Source: JANQRZ01 sp965215165 (lineage in GTDB: Bacteria > Bacteroidota > Rhodothermia > Rhodothermales > JANQRZ01). Taken from it: DNA of 64,000 nt. Below the pieces are notes generated by a model. It worked only from the letters and a program-made list of their open reading frames with translations. It searched no databases and was not told the DNA's origin. The stretch is taken from positions 930,001 through 994,000 of the forward strand of contig CBDCCX010000006.1 of the NCBI GenBank assembly GCA_965215165.1. The letters are read 5' to 3'. Positions 51,858-60,206 of this stretch are shown here, in pieces. The translations under genes and the position numbers were made by a program. Numbering within the stretch: the first letter of the stretch is position 1; every line of letters begins with the position of its first letter.

Positions 51858-54800
51858 ATGAACGGTCGGTTTCAAGGGCGGGAGGACGGGACGACGACAG
51901 GAGGGCGGGGGGAGCGGGGCAAAAGCGCGCACGCTGCCAAAAGCGCGCACGCTGCCAAAAGCGCGCACGCTGCCAAAAGCGCGCACGCTGCCAAAAGCGC
52001 GCACGCTGCCAAAAGCGCGCACGCTGCCAAAAGCGCGCACGCTGCGAGGCGCTGCCGCCTCCGCTCTTCCGTTCTCGCGCTCCTCCTCGCCGTCGCCGCG
52101 CCCGTCGTCGCGCAGCCCGAGGCCGGCACGCCGGAGACGGCCTTCGCCGACGCCTACGCGCTCTTCGACGCTCGTCTCTTCGGCGAGGCGCAGCGCGCGT
52201 TCGGCACCTTCCGCGCGGACTGGCCCGGCGACCCGCGCACGCCCGACGCCCTCTTCTACGGCGGCGAGGCCGCCCTCGCGGCCGGGGACGACGAGGAAGC
52301 GGCGCGCCTCCTGACTGCCTTCCGCGCGCGCTACCCGGCGCATCCGCTCGCCCCGCGCGCCCGGCTCGCCCTGGGCGAATACTACTTCGCCGCCGAGCGC
52401 TACGACGAAGCCCTCACGGCGCTCGGCGTGGCCGCCGCGGAGGACGCTCCGCCCGAGGAGGCCGCGCGCGCGCTCCTGCTGATGGGACAGACCGCGCTCC
52501 GCCAGGACCGCACGGACGCTGCCACAGCCACGCTCCGCCGCGTCGCCGAGGCCTACCCGCGCACGGCGGCGGCTCCGCTCGCTCTCTACACGGCCGGCAC
52601 CGCCGAGGTGGAACGGGCGAACTACGCCGCCGCCGCCGAGGCCTTCGAACGCCTCGCTGCCGACTATCCCGACTCGCCCGAGGACCGGCGCGTGGGCCTG
52701 GCGCTCGCCGAGGCGTACCTCCGCACCGGCCGGTTCGACCGCGCGCTCGGCGAGGGCGAGCGCCGCCTCCCCGCCCTCAGCGGCGACGCCCGAGACCGCG
52801 GCCTCTTCCTGCTCGGCGAAGCCGCCCTCCGACTCGACCGGCGGGACGAGGCCGACGCTTTCTTCGCCGAGGTCGAACCCGGCAGCGCCTACAGCCGCCC
52901 GGCCCTGTTCGGGCGCGCCCGCATCGCGTGGGACCGCGCGGACTGGCCCGCCGCCGCCGACTCGTACGCCGCCGTGCGGACCGCCTCCGGCGACGACGGC
53001 GACGACCTCGCCGCCGAGGCGACCTACTACGAGGGCCTCGCGCTCAAGCGCACCGGGCAGATCGACGAGGCGGCCCGGCGGCTCGCGGCCGTCGAGCTGC
53101 GCCGCCCGGAGAGTCCGTTCGCCGACGCCGCCCTGTTCGAGCGCGGGGTGCTGCTCTACGGGGTCCGCCGGTGGGACGAGGCCGTGCCGTCGTTCGAGGG
53201 GCTCCTCGACCGCTACCCGGCCTCGGCGTTCGCCGGGGAGGCGGCGCGGATGCTCGGCGAGACGTACGCCGCGCTCGGGGACTACCGCAAGGCCGAGCGC
53301 GCCAACCGCCGGGCGGAGGCGCTCGGCACAGCGTCGGCGGAGCTGACGGGCGAGGTGGCCTTCCAGCAGGGCTATGGGCTCTACCAGGCCGGCGACTACG
53401 CCGAGGCCGCGCGGCAGCTCGCGGGCGTCTACCGCCGGGAGCCGCAAGGCCCGCGCGCGGGCGAGGCCCTGTTCTGGTCCGCCGAAGCGTCGTTCCAGGA
53501 GGGCCAGCAGACCAACCCCGCCGCGCTCGGCCGCGCCGAGGCGCTCTTCGCCGAGTTCCTCAACCGCTTCCCCGACCACCGGCAGCAGGACGCCGCCCGC
53601 TACGCGCTCGCGTGGGCCGTCTTCAAGCGCGGCGACTACGCCGCCGCCGCCGCCGCCTTCGAGCGCTTCCTCGCCGGCTACCGACCCGGCGGCGAGATCG
53701 TCCCCTACACCACCGACGCCCGCCTCCGCCTCGCCGACGCCTACTTCGCCCTCAAGCGCTTCGACGACGCGGTCGCGGTTTACCGCCAGATCGAGGCCGC
53801 CGGAGGCGGGGCCGACTACGCGCTGTTCCAGATCGGGCAGGCGCACGCCAACGCCGAGCGCACCGCCGAGGCCCGCGCCGCCTACGACCGCCTGCTGACG
53901 AGCTACCCGGCCTCGACGCTGCGGGCGCAGACGCACTACGCCAAGGGCGCGCTCGCCTTCCGGGCGGAGGACTACGACGCGGCCGTCGCCGGCTACCAGG
54001 CCGTCCTCCGCGAGCATCCCGACTCGCCGCTCGCCCCGAAGGCGCAGTACGGGATCGGCGACGCGCTCTACAACCAGGGCCGCCTGCGCGAGGCGACGGC
54101 GGCCTACCGGGCCGTGCTCGAGCGCTACCCGACGAGTCCGTTCGTGGTCGAGGCTCTCTCCGGAGTGCAGTACGCCCTCACCGCCCAGGGCGAGGAGCAC
54201 CGGCTCGACGAGATCGTCGACCGCTTCGCCGAGCAGAACCCCGACGCGGCGGTCCTCAACGAGCTGACGTTCCGGCAGGCTGAGGGCGCGTTCCAGAGTG
54301 GTAATCTTCGTATTGCCATAACGGACTTCGAAGCGTTCCTCCAGACAGCCCGCGACCCGGCCCTGCGCGCGGCGGCGAACCTCTACCTCGGCCGCGCCTG
54401 GGCCGACCTCGGCGACACCGCCCGGGCCGAGCCGCCCCTCCGCCGCGCCGCCGAAGCGGAAGATGCGGACCTCCGCACCGAGGCTGCCGCCCGCCTCGGC
54501 GCGCTCTACCTCGGCGGCGCGCGCTACGACGAGGCCCTGGCGCTCTACCGCGCGCTCGGTGCCGAAGCGGGGACGCCGGACGCCGGGGCCGAAGCGCGGC
54601 TCGGCGAGGCCGACGCGCTCCTCGGGCTGGGCCGAGCCGCCGAGGCTGAGGCCCTCTTCGCCGCCGTGGCCGAGGCGGGCACGGCCTTCGACGCCCGCGC
54701 CGAGCTCGGCCTTGCCCGCGCCGCCGAGGCGCAGGGCCGCCCCGCAGAGGCCGCCCGCCGCTACGAGCGCCTGGCCGCACGCGACGACGAGGTCGGGGCC

Positions 54801-55040
54801 GACGCCCTCGCCCGGCTCGCCGCGACGCTCCCGGCGGCCGAGGTGCCGGCGGCGCTCGACCGGCTCGGCCTCGACACGCGCTTCGCCGGCTACCCCGAGC
54901 AGGTCGCCGAGGCGCTCGTCGCCCTCGCCCGCGCCTACCGCGCGCTCGGCGAGCCTGGCCGGGCGGACGAGACCTACGCCTTGGTGCTCGACGCCTACGC
55001 CGACACCGACGGCGCCGACACCGCGCGGCGCGAACGCTGA
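51858..55040 (+). CDS. Large periplasmic TPR-repeat protein with N-terminal hexapeptide array
   Basis: This 1060-residue protein has about twenty tetratricopeptide-like repeats after a signal peptide. The N-terminus is unusual. The ATG at 51858 (preceded by GGAAG) starts MNGRFQGREDG, then seven copies of the hexapeptide KSAHAA come before the hydrophobic signal core (VLALLLAVAAPVVAQPE). Repeats such as ALFYGGEAALAAGDDEEAARL and QAQYGIGDALYNQGRLREATAAYR suggest a YbgF/BamD-like scaffold. It is followed 6 bp later by a barrel-protein gene. A near 12-mer copy (54313-54324) falls inside the gene. The mature protein is probably periplasmic; function unknown. Confidence 0.82.
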   Translation: MNGRFQGREDGTTTGGRGERGKSAHAAKSAHAAKSAHAAKSAHAAKSAHAAKSAHAAKSAHAARRCRLRSSVLALLLAVAAPVVAQPEAGTPETAFADAYALFDARLFGEAQRAFGTFRADWPGDPRTPDALFYGGEAALAAGDDEEAARLLTAFRARYPAHPLAPRARLALGEYYFAAERYDEALTALGVAAAEDAPPEEAARALLLMGQTALRQDRTDAATATLRRVAEAYPRTAAAPLALYTAGTAEVERANYAAAAEAFERLAADYPDSPEDRRVGLALAEAYLRTGRFDRALGEGERRLPALSGDARDRGLFLLGEAALRLDRRDEADAFFAEVEPGSAYSRPALFGRARIAWDRADWPAAADSYAAVRTASGDDGDDLAAEATYYEGLALKRTGQIDEAARRLAAVELRRPESPFADAALFERGVLLYGVRRWDEAVPSFEGLLDRYPASAFAGEAARMLGETYAALGDYRKAERANRRAEALGTASAELTGEVAFQQGYGLYQAGDYAEAARQLAGVYRREPQGPRAGEALFWSAEASFQEGQQTNPAALGRAEALFAEFLNRFPDHRQQDAARYALAWAVFKRGDYAAAAAAFERFLAGYRPGGEIVPYTTDARLRLADAYFALKRFDDAVAVYRQIEAAGGGADYALFQIGQAHANAERTAEARAAYDRLLTSYPASTLRAQTHYAKGALAFRAEDYDAAVAGYQAVLREHPDSPLAPKAQYGIGDALYNQGRLREATAAYRAVLERYPTSPFVVEALSGVQYALTAQGEEHRLDEIVDRFAEQNPDAAVLNELTFRQAEGAFQSGNLRIAITDFEAFLQTARDPALRAAANLYLGRAWADLGDTARAEPPLRRAAEAEDADLRTEAAARLGALYLGGARYDEALALYRALGAEAGTPDAGAEARLGEADALLGLGRAAEAEALFAAVAEAGTAFDARAELGLARAAEAQGRPAEAARRYERLAARDDEVGADALARLAATLPAAEVPAALDRLGLDTRFAGYPEQVAEALVALARAYRALGEPGRADETYALVLDAYADTDGADTARRER
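51921..52046 (+). repeat. 18-bp tandem repeat, seven copies, before a signal peptide
   Basis: aaaagcgcgcacgctgcc is repeated seven times (last copy ends g). It encodes seven KSAHAA hexapeptides in the frame of the TPR gene. The array is a perfect minisatellite, so copy number may vary between strains without changing the frame. Confidence 0.97.
54313..54324 (-). repeat. One-mismatch 12-mer copy inside the TPR gene
   Basis: TTGCCATAACGG differs by one base from TTGCAATAACGG, the minus-strand form of the 12-mer. The local codons are AT-rich compared with the rest of the gene (encoding NLRIAITDF). Confidence 0.7.
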
Positions 55041-55046
55041 GCACGC

Positions 55047-56768
55047 ATGGACGAGCCGATGAACGGAAATAGGAGATGGCGTACGGGGCAGAGTAGCGGA
55101 GCGACGCTGGGGATCTGTCCCCTGCTCTGCTGCCTTTACCTCCTCGCTCCGCTAGCCACCGCGCAGACGGAGCCGGAGCGCTTGCCGGACCTCACGCCGC
55201 GCGCCTTCGAGATCCGCGGCGACCTCCAGATTTCGCTGCCGGACCTGGAGCGGCAACCGCTGCGCGGGTTCGCCCCGCCGCCGCGCACCTACGTCGTCCC
55301 GGCCGACCGGCGGGCCTTCGTCGCCCCCTACCGGCAGCGCCTCGACGACCTGCCGGCCGATCCGCTCGCTGCCCCGCCTCCGCCTCAGATCGCCACGCGG
55401 ACGCCGGTCACCGGTCGCCTCGACGCGGGCGTCGGGCGCTACTTCAGCCGGCTCGGGCGATTCACGGTCGGGCGCGAAGGGGTCGGGGTTGACGCGCGCT
55501 ACAGTGGGTTCTCAAGCTTTCAGCCGTTTTCGGGGGACAGCGACGCCGCAGGGCTCGGCAATCTCGATGCCGTCTCGGACGTGTTCTCGGGGCGCGTTGC
55601 GTACCGGTCCGCCGGTCCGGTCCGGGTCGGGGTGGGGCTGGACGGCGGGTATCAGCGCTACACCCTCGTCGGCGCGTTTCCGAGCCTTGCCTCCACGCGC
55701 TCGCTGCGGACCGGCCGCGTGCTCGGCGGCGAGGTAGCGCTCGGCGGGGCCGCCTTCGACGTGCGGGCGCGCTTCGCCTCGACGCGCTACCAAACCGACC
55801 GGCCGGCGACCCTACTCAGCTCGGGCGACGGGTTTGACCTCGACGAGACGCGGCTCTCCACCGACGGCACTGTGCAGATCGGCAGCGTGCGCCTCGATGC
55901 CGCCGGGGCGCTCGCCGGTCTGGAAGCCGAAGGGCTGGGCGAGAGCCTGGAGTCGTACCGCGTCGGCGGCTCGCTGCGCGTCGACCTCGGCCGCAGCGAG
56001 CTCGATGTCGGCGCGCGGGTGCTCGGCTACGGCGCGAGCGAGGCCAATGGCGGCGGGTCGAGCACGACCGTCGGGCCGGTGGTGCGCTTCGAGACGCCGC
56101 TCTCGCCCACGGCACGGCTCTCGCTCCGCACGGCCCCTCGCGCCTCGGGCGGCAGCCTGGCCGACCTCTTTCTCGCCAACCCGTTCGCCGTCCCCCAGCC
56201 CATCGTCGCACCCGACCTCCACGTCCTCGACGGCGAGATCGGGCTGGAACTCCAGCGGCGGAGCGTGCGCGTCTCGGTCTACAGCGGCCTGCGCCTCAGC
56301 CCGGTGCTGCGCTACTTCGAGCGCACCGCCGAGCCGTCGGCTGCCGGCCTGTACGAAGCGCGGTACGACGGGGCGACGGTCGTGCGCGGCGGCGCGGCGG
56401 CCACCCTCTACGCCGCGTCCGGGGTCCGAGCCACGGCCGGGGCTGAGGTCCGCTCCGGCACGCTCGACGGCGGCGGCGGCATCCCGTACTTCGCGCCCCT
56501 CACGGGGCAGCTCTCGCTAGCCGTCCCCTTCGCTGCCGGGCGCGGCCTCCTCCAAGTCACGGCCTCCGCCGAGGCGAGCCGTCCCACCGAGACTGCCGGG
56601 CGCAACGCCGACGCGTGGGCGACGCTCGACGCCGAGGCGCAGTACGGGTTCGCCTCCGGGATCGGACTCTGGCTCCGCGCCGAGCGCCTCGCCGGGCGCG
56701 CCGAGCAGTGGCCCGGCTTCCCGCGTCCGCCGGCCACCGTCCTCGCCGGCCTCCGCGTGCGCTGGTAG
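55047..56768 (+). CDS. Predicted outer-membrane beta-barrel protein
   Basis: This 573-residue protein has a signal-like segment (GICPLLCCLYLLAPLATAQ, about residues 22-40), a Pro-rich periplasmic linker, and a long run of alternating hydrophobic strands (VGVGLDGGYQRYTLVGAFP, RLDAAGALAGLEAEGLGESL, VRVSVYSGLRLSPVLRYFE). It ends in ATVLAGLRVRW, the aromatic end typical of barrels. No TonB box or plug domain is seen. It is coupled to the TPR gene (6 bp apart), suggesting that the two work together at the outer membrane. The last codons and stop are repeated directly downstream (56756-56785). Confidence 0.75.
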   Translation: MDEPMNGNRRWRTGQSSGATLGICPLLCCLYLLAPLATAQTEPERLPDLTPRAFEIRGDLQISLPDLERQPLRGFAPPPRTYVVPADRRAFVAPYRQRLDDLPADPLAAPPPPQIATRTPVTGRLDAGVGRYFSRLGRFTVGREGVGVDARYSGFSSFQPFSGDSDAAGLGNLDAVSDVFSGRVAYRSAGPVRVGVGLDGGYQRYTLVGAFPSLASTRSLRTGRVLGGEVALGGAAFDVRARFASTRYQTDRPATLLSSGDGFDLDETRLSTDGTVQIGSVRLDAAGALAGLEAEGLGESLESYRVGGSLRVDLGRSELDVGARVLGYGASEANGGGSSTTVGPVVRFETPLSPTARLSLRTAPRASGGSLADLFLANPFAVPQPIVAPDLHVLDGEIGLELQRRSVRVSVYSGLRLSPVLRYFERTAEPSAAGLYEARYDGATVVRGGAAATLYAASGVRATAGAEVRSGTLDGGGGIPYFAPLTGQLSLAVPFAAGRGLLQVTASAEASRPTETAGRNADAWATLDAEAQYGFASGIGLWLRAERLAGRAEQWPGFPRPPATVLAGLRVRW

Positions 56769-56785
56769 CACGTGCGCTGGTAGCG
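56756..56785. repeat. 15-bp tandem duplication spanning a stop codon
   Basis: cgtgcgctggtagca is followed by the same 15 bp with one change. The first copy carries the last codons and TAG stop of the barrel gene. Confidence 0.93.
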
Positions 56786-56854
56786 CACGCGCTGCTCGCT
56801 AGAACGCGGTCCCCGTTCGTATTCTCCCTCCTCCACCACACACCCCCGCCTCCG

Positions 56855-57076
56855 ATGATGCTCGACACTGTCTCCGACGACGTGCTCCGCGCCTTCAGCC
56901 TCGCCGTCCGGGAGCAGCTCATGGACCGCACGCCTGTCACCGTCCCCGGCCTCGGCCGCTTCGTCGTGGAGCACGAGCCGAGCCGCGTGGCCGAGACCGC
57001 CGACGGGCACCGGGCGCTGCACCCTCCGGCCGACGTCGTCGCCTTCGAGTCCGTCCCCGAACCCCACGCCGCCTGA
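56855..57076 (+). CDS. Short HU-like DNA-binding domain protein
   Basis: This 73-residue protein (VSDDVLRAFSLAVREQLMDR followed by TPVTVPGLGRFVVEHEPSR) matches the N-terminal half and beta-arm base of HU/IHF-type domains as found in Bacteroidota HU-CCDC81-like proteins. The rest of the arm (ALHPPADVVAFESVP) is conserved in the same group. It is followed 3 bp later by a second gene starting with a similar domain and is probably co-translated with it. Confidence 0.72.
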   Translation: MMLDTVSDDVLRAFSLAVREQLMDRTPVTVPGLGRFVVEHEPSRVAETADGHRALHPPADVVAFESVPEPHAA

Positions 57077-57079
57077 GCT

Positions 57080-58460
57080 ATGGCCGACGCGCTCGTCACG
57101 CAGCTCGCCCGCGCCCTGCACCTCCCGCCGGACGCCGCCCAGCAGACCCTCCACCACCTCGTCTCGACCCTCCGCGAGCAGCTCGACGCCCAGGGCGAGG
57201 CGGCCGTGCCCGGCCTGGGCACCTTTCGGCAGGCCGGCGGCGAGCTGACCTTCGAGCCGGAGGCTGCCCTCGTGCGCGCGGTCAACCACCGCTATGCAGG
57301 TCTGGCGACCGTCGCCTCGGCCGCCCCTCTGCGCACGCCGCACGCCACCGAAGCCGCCGCCACACCCGCCGGGTTCAAGCCGCTGTCGTCCTTCATCGAC
57401 GGACCCGAGGAGGCGCAGGCCAAGGATCTGCTGGCCGAGGATCGGCTGGCCGAGGAGCCTGAACTGCAAGCCGAAGTCCCGAGCCTCCCGGCGCTCCAGG
57501 ACGACCCGCTCCCGCTGGAGACTCCGCCGGAAAGAGCTTTCCGAACCAGAAATGCCGGGGGCCGAGACGCCCACGGAGACGACGGACGCGGACGCCGAGC
57601 GACTCGACGAGCGGCTCGCCGGCACCTGGACCGAGCAGGGCGAGGCGGGGCACGAACCCCATGCCCTCGGGCCGATGCCGCCGTCCTCGGTGGAGGACGC
57701 GGAGTATTCGGTCGTCGACCCGGAGCACGACCCCGTCCCGGAGGACGACTCGCCCGTCGACGCGCTAGCGACGGTGCCGTTCTCGGCGATGCCGCTTCCC
57801 GAGGAGCCGGTCGCGCCCGAGCCTCCTGCAGACGGGCTGGTGGAGGAGCCGATCCTGCTGCCCGACGCGGTGCCGGCAGAGGACGCCGTCGCCGATACCG
57901 CTGCGGCTGCGCCTGTCGTCGCCGCGCCTGTCGTCGCCGAGACCGCTGCGCCGACCGAGCCGCTGGAGCGCCCGAACCGCGCGCCGCTGTTCGCCGTGCT
58001 CGCCGTGGGTGCGCTCCTCGCCGTGGCCTTCCTGCTGTGGACGCAGCGCGACGCGCCGGAGCCGGTCGCCGAGCGCCCGCCGGTGGCCGAGACCGTCCCC
58101 GCCCCCGCCGTCCCCGCCCCGTCCGACACGGCCGCCGTCGATCCTGCTGGCAGCGAGCCGGTCGGCAGCGAGCCGGAGCCGGTGTCGGCCGATCCGCTCC
58201 GCAGCGCCGGCGCGATCGACCCGGACGCGGGCGGCTACACGTGGGTCGTCGCCTCGGAGTTGAGCCGGGCCCCGGCCGAGCGGCGCGTCGAGGCCTACCG
58301 CGCGCAGGGCCTCCGGGCCGGCGTCGTGGCCGACGATGCGCGTGGCCGCACGCGCTACCGCGTCAGCCTCGGGCAGTTCGACTCGGTCGAGGACGCCGAG
58401 GCCCGCCGCGCCGACCTTCCGGGCGATGTACCGTCCGATAGCTGGATCCTCCGCCTCTAA
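57080..58460 (+). CDS. HU-like/SPOR membrane protein, interrupted by one frameshift
   Basis: Two frames join by a single +1 shift near 57535-57540 (PPE to KELSEPEM) to give about 459 residues. It comprises an HU-CCDC81-like domain (LARALHLPPDAAQQTLHHLV, then GEAAVPGLGTFRQAGGELTF), an acidic Pro/Ala-rich linker, a single membrane helix (LFAVLAVGALLAVAFLLW) and a C-terminal SPOR domain (YTWVVASELSRAPAERRVEA, then RYRVSLGQFDSVEDAEARRA). SPOR domains bind denuded peptidoglycan at division sites. The known Bacteroidota architecture of this family places SPOR in the periplasm. The linker contains a perfect 15-bp tandem duplication (57909-57938). The shift is probably a base-call error. Confidence 0.75.
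57909..57938. repeat. 15-bp tandem duplication inside a linker
   Basis: gcgcctgtcgtcgcc is repeated perfectly in tandem and encodes two APVVA units in the HU-SPOR protein linker. It keeps the frame. Confidence 0.92.
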
Positions 58461-58464
58461 CCCT

Positions 58465-59184
58465 ATGCCTCAGAACACCGCTCCACTCGCCGACACCCTC
58501 GCCGCGCTGCCGGCCCCGACCGAGGCTGAGCTTTCGATGCTCGCCGTCCTCGCCAAGGGCGGCTGGGTGATGGTCCCGATCGCGCTGCTCTCGCTGCTGA
58601 CGGTCACGCTCTTCGTCGAGCGGTGGCTCGTGCTGCGCCGCGCCCGCACCGACCCGCGCCGGTTCATGGAGACCGTCGCCGGCTACGTCCGCTCGGGCGA
58701 CGTCGGCGGGGCCGTGGGCTACTGCAAGGCGCACGAGACGCCGATCGCGCGCATCCTGCAGCGCGGCCTCGAGCGCCTCGGCCGGCCCATCGCCGAGATC
58801 CGGGAGGCCGTCCAGGCCGCCGGCAAGCAGGAGACCTACCAGCTCGAGAAGCGCACCGACCTGCTCGCGTCCGCCGCCGCCATCGCCCCGCTGCTGGGCT
58901 TCCTCGGGACCGTGCTCGGCATGATCTCGGCGTTCCAGCAGATCCAGGCGCTCGAGGGCAACGTCAACCCGAGCGTGCTGGCGAGCGGCATCTGGGAGGC
59001 CCTCGTCACGACGGCCGCCGGCCTCGCCGTCGGCATCCTGGCGCTCTTCGCCTACAACTTCCTGCTGAGCCGGATCGGCCGCTCGGTCCACGAGATGGAG
59101 GGCGTCGCCACCGAGTTCATCGACCTGCTCCAAGCCCCGGCGACGGCCGCGCCGAGGCGAGCTGTCGGGGAGCTGAGGGATTGA
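58465..59184 (+). CDS. ExbB/TolQ-family proton channel protein
   Basis: This 239-residue inner-membrane protein has the MotA/TolQ/ExbB topology with three helices: WVMVPIALLSLLTVTLFVER (about residues 32-51), LASAAAIAPLLGFLGTVLGM (about 133-152) and LVTTAAGLAVGILALFAYNF (about 175-194). The conserved TTAAGLAVGI and PLLGFLGTVLGMI motifs are present. It should use the proton gradient with an ExbD/TolR partner to energise TonB or Tol systems. The partner gene is at 59676, separated by a 490-bp stretch containing a fold-back element, which is unusual for this pair. The insertion may have changed the C-terminus. Confidence 0.92.
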   Translation: MPQNTAPLADTLAALPAPTEAELSMLAVLAKGGWVMVPIALLSLLTVTLFVERWLVLRRARTDPRRFMETVAGYVRSGDVGGAVGYCKAHETPIARILQRGLERLGRPIAEIREAVQAAGKQETYQLEKRTDLLASAAAIAPLLGFLGTVLGMISAFQQIQALEGNVNPSVLASGIWEALVTTAAGLAVGILALFAYNFLLSRIGRSVHEMEGVATEFIDLLQAPATAAPRRAVGELRD

Positions 59185-59527
59185 GAGCCTGTTGAGGATT
59201 CACCTTATGGGCTTCGAGCGGCTGCACACCGCCCCGTCGACGTTGCGCTCGTCATACCAAATCCGGTTAAACAGTCTGTGTTTGACCGCTACCCTCTACA
59301 CCCGTCATCCCCGCGCAGGCGGGGACCCACCGGGCTTGCTAACCAGTGGGTCCCCGATCGGGGTCGGGGATGCCGGGTGCTCAGACACGAAGTAGTCAAC
59401 CGGATTTGGTATCACCCGATGCGAGGGCATCGGGCTTCTACGGGACACGTCCCTCGCGCGCCTCGACGGACTCGGTTCTCGCTCGCTCGCGCCTACACAC
59501 TGAAAATCTCAACAGTCTCTGAGGGAT
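59173..59527. mobile_element. MITE-like fold-back element between exbB and exbD homologues
   Basis: A stretch of about 340 bp is flanked by the 9-bp direct repeat ctgagggat (59173-59181 and 59519-59527), like a target-site duplication. Just inside are imperfect inverted ends gagagcctgttgag (from 59183) and ctcaacagtctctg (to 59521). Nested within are perfect 15-bp inverted repeats (ataccaaatccggtt at 59254-59268 and its complement at 59398-59412), a 14-of-15 bp pair (59299-59313 and 59365-59379), and a perfect 10-bp pair (59321-59330 and 59346-59355). No transposase is encoded. The outer left direct repeat lies in the last codons of the exbB homologue. Confidence 0.75.
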
Positions 59528-59675
59528 CGGAGGATTGAAGTGCCGGCATCCTCTGCACGCCGCCCCCCATCCTCTCGCTACTCTCAACGGCTCCACCCGT
59601 CGCTCCCGGCAAACCGTGCGATCACGGCGCGACGATGCCCTCCACCGCCCCACTCCTCACTTCCCCGATCCCCCG

Positions 59676-60092
59676 ATGCCCCTCGACTTTGCCTCCGGCC
59701 GCAAGCCGCTCTCGGTCTTCAGCCTCGCCGGGCTGACGGACATCGTGCTGCTGCTGCTGATCTTCTTCCTGCTGACCAGCTCGTTCGTCACGCAGTACGG
59801 CATCCAGGTCAGCCTGCCGCGCGTCGAGGCCGGGGCCCCGACCGAGGACCGCTCCGTCACGGTCACCATCACCGACGACGGGCTGTTCTACGTCGGCGAC
59901 GAGCCGACACCCGAGGCTGCGCTCGGCACGGCCATCCGGGCGGCGACTGGGGCGACGCCGACGGGGAGCGCCGACGCCCTCATCCTGCGCGCTGACGAGG
60001 CCGCGACGGTTGGGCAGTTCGCCGCCGTCGCCGGGGCCGCCCGCGCCGCCGGCCTCCGCATCCTGATGGCGACCGAGGCCGTCGAGCGCTGA
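59676..60092 (+). CDS. ExbD/TolR-family protein
   Basis: This 138-residue protein has one N-terminal membrane helix (LTDIVLLLLIFFLLTSSFV, residues about 20-38) preceded by a short cytosolic segment, with the conserved Asp of the ExbD helix (TDIVLLLLIFF), and a periplasmic domain (VTVTITDDGLFYVGDEPTPE, then LRADEAATVGQFAAVAGAAR). It pairs with the ExbB-like protein upstream as a proton-driven motor for TonB or Tol energy transfer. The intervening element may uncouple their translation. No TonB is seen in the window. Confidence 0.9.
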   Translation: MPLDFASGRKPLSVFSLAGLTDIVLLLLIFFLLTSSFVTQYGIQVSLPRVEAGAPTEDRSVTVTITDDGLFYVGDEPTPEAALGTAIRAATGATPTGSADALILRADEAATVGQFAAVAGAARAAGLRILMATEAVER

Positions 60093-60129
60093 CTCGCGGG
60101 GGGATATACGGCGACGGCCAACACAGAAA

Positions 60130-60157
60130 GGGCGTCCCCCTCCCACGAGGGACGCCC
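60130..60157. terminator. Hairpin terminator between convergent genes
   Basis: A perfect 9-bp stem, GGGCGTCCC (60130-60138) and GGGACGCCC (60149-60157), with a 10-nt loop, lies between the ExbD-like gene and the convergent propeller gene. It can serve both strands. Confidence 0.65.
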
Positions 60158-60206
60158 CGATGAGCCAGACAAACGCTTCACCCGGCCCAACTCGTTGCTG
60201 ACAGCG

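Noticed and set aside
51921..52046. CRISPR-like array
   Set aside because: The repeats are direct, 18 bp, without spacers, and translate as a hexapeptide array in a real gene.
51401..54283. A 960-codon plus-strand frame overlapping the TPR gene
   Set aside because: It is the out-of-frame shadow of the TPR gene, as shown by its extreme Arg/Pro/Gly content.
59438..59653. A 71-codon minus-strand frame between exbB and exbD homologues
   Set aside because: It lies largely within the repeat element, is arginine-rich from GC-rich sequence and shows no protein-like pattern.
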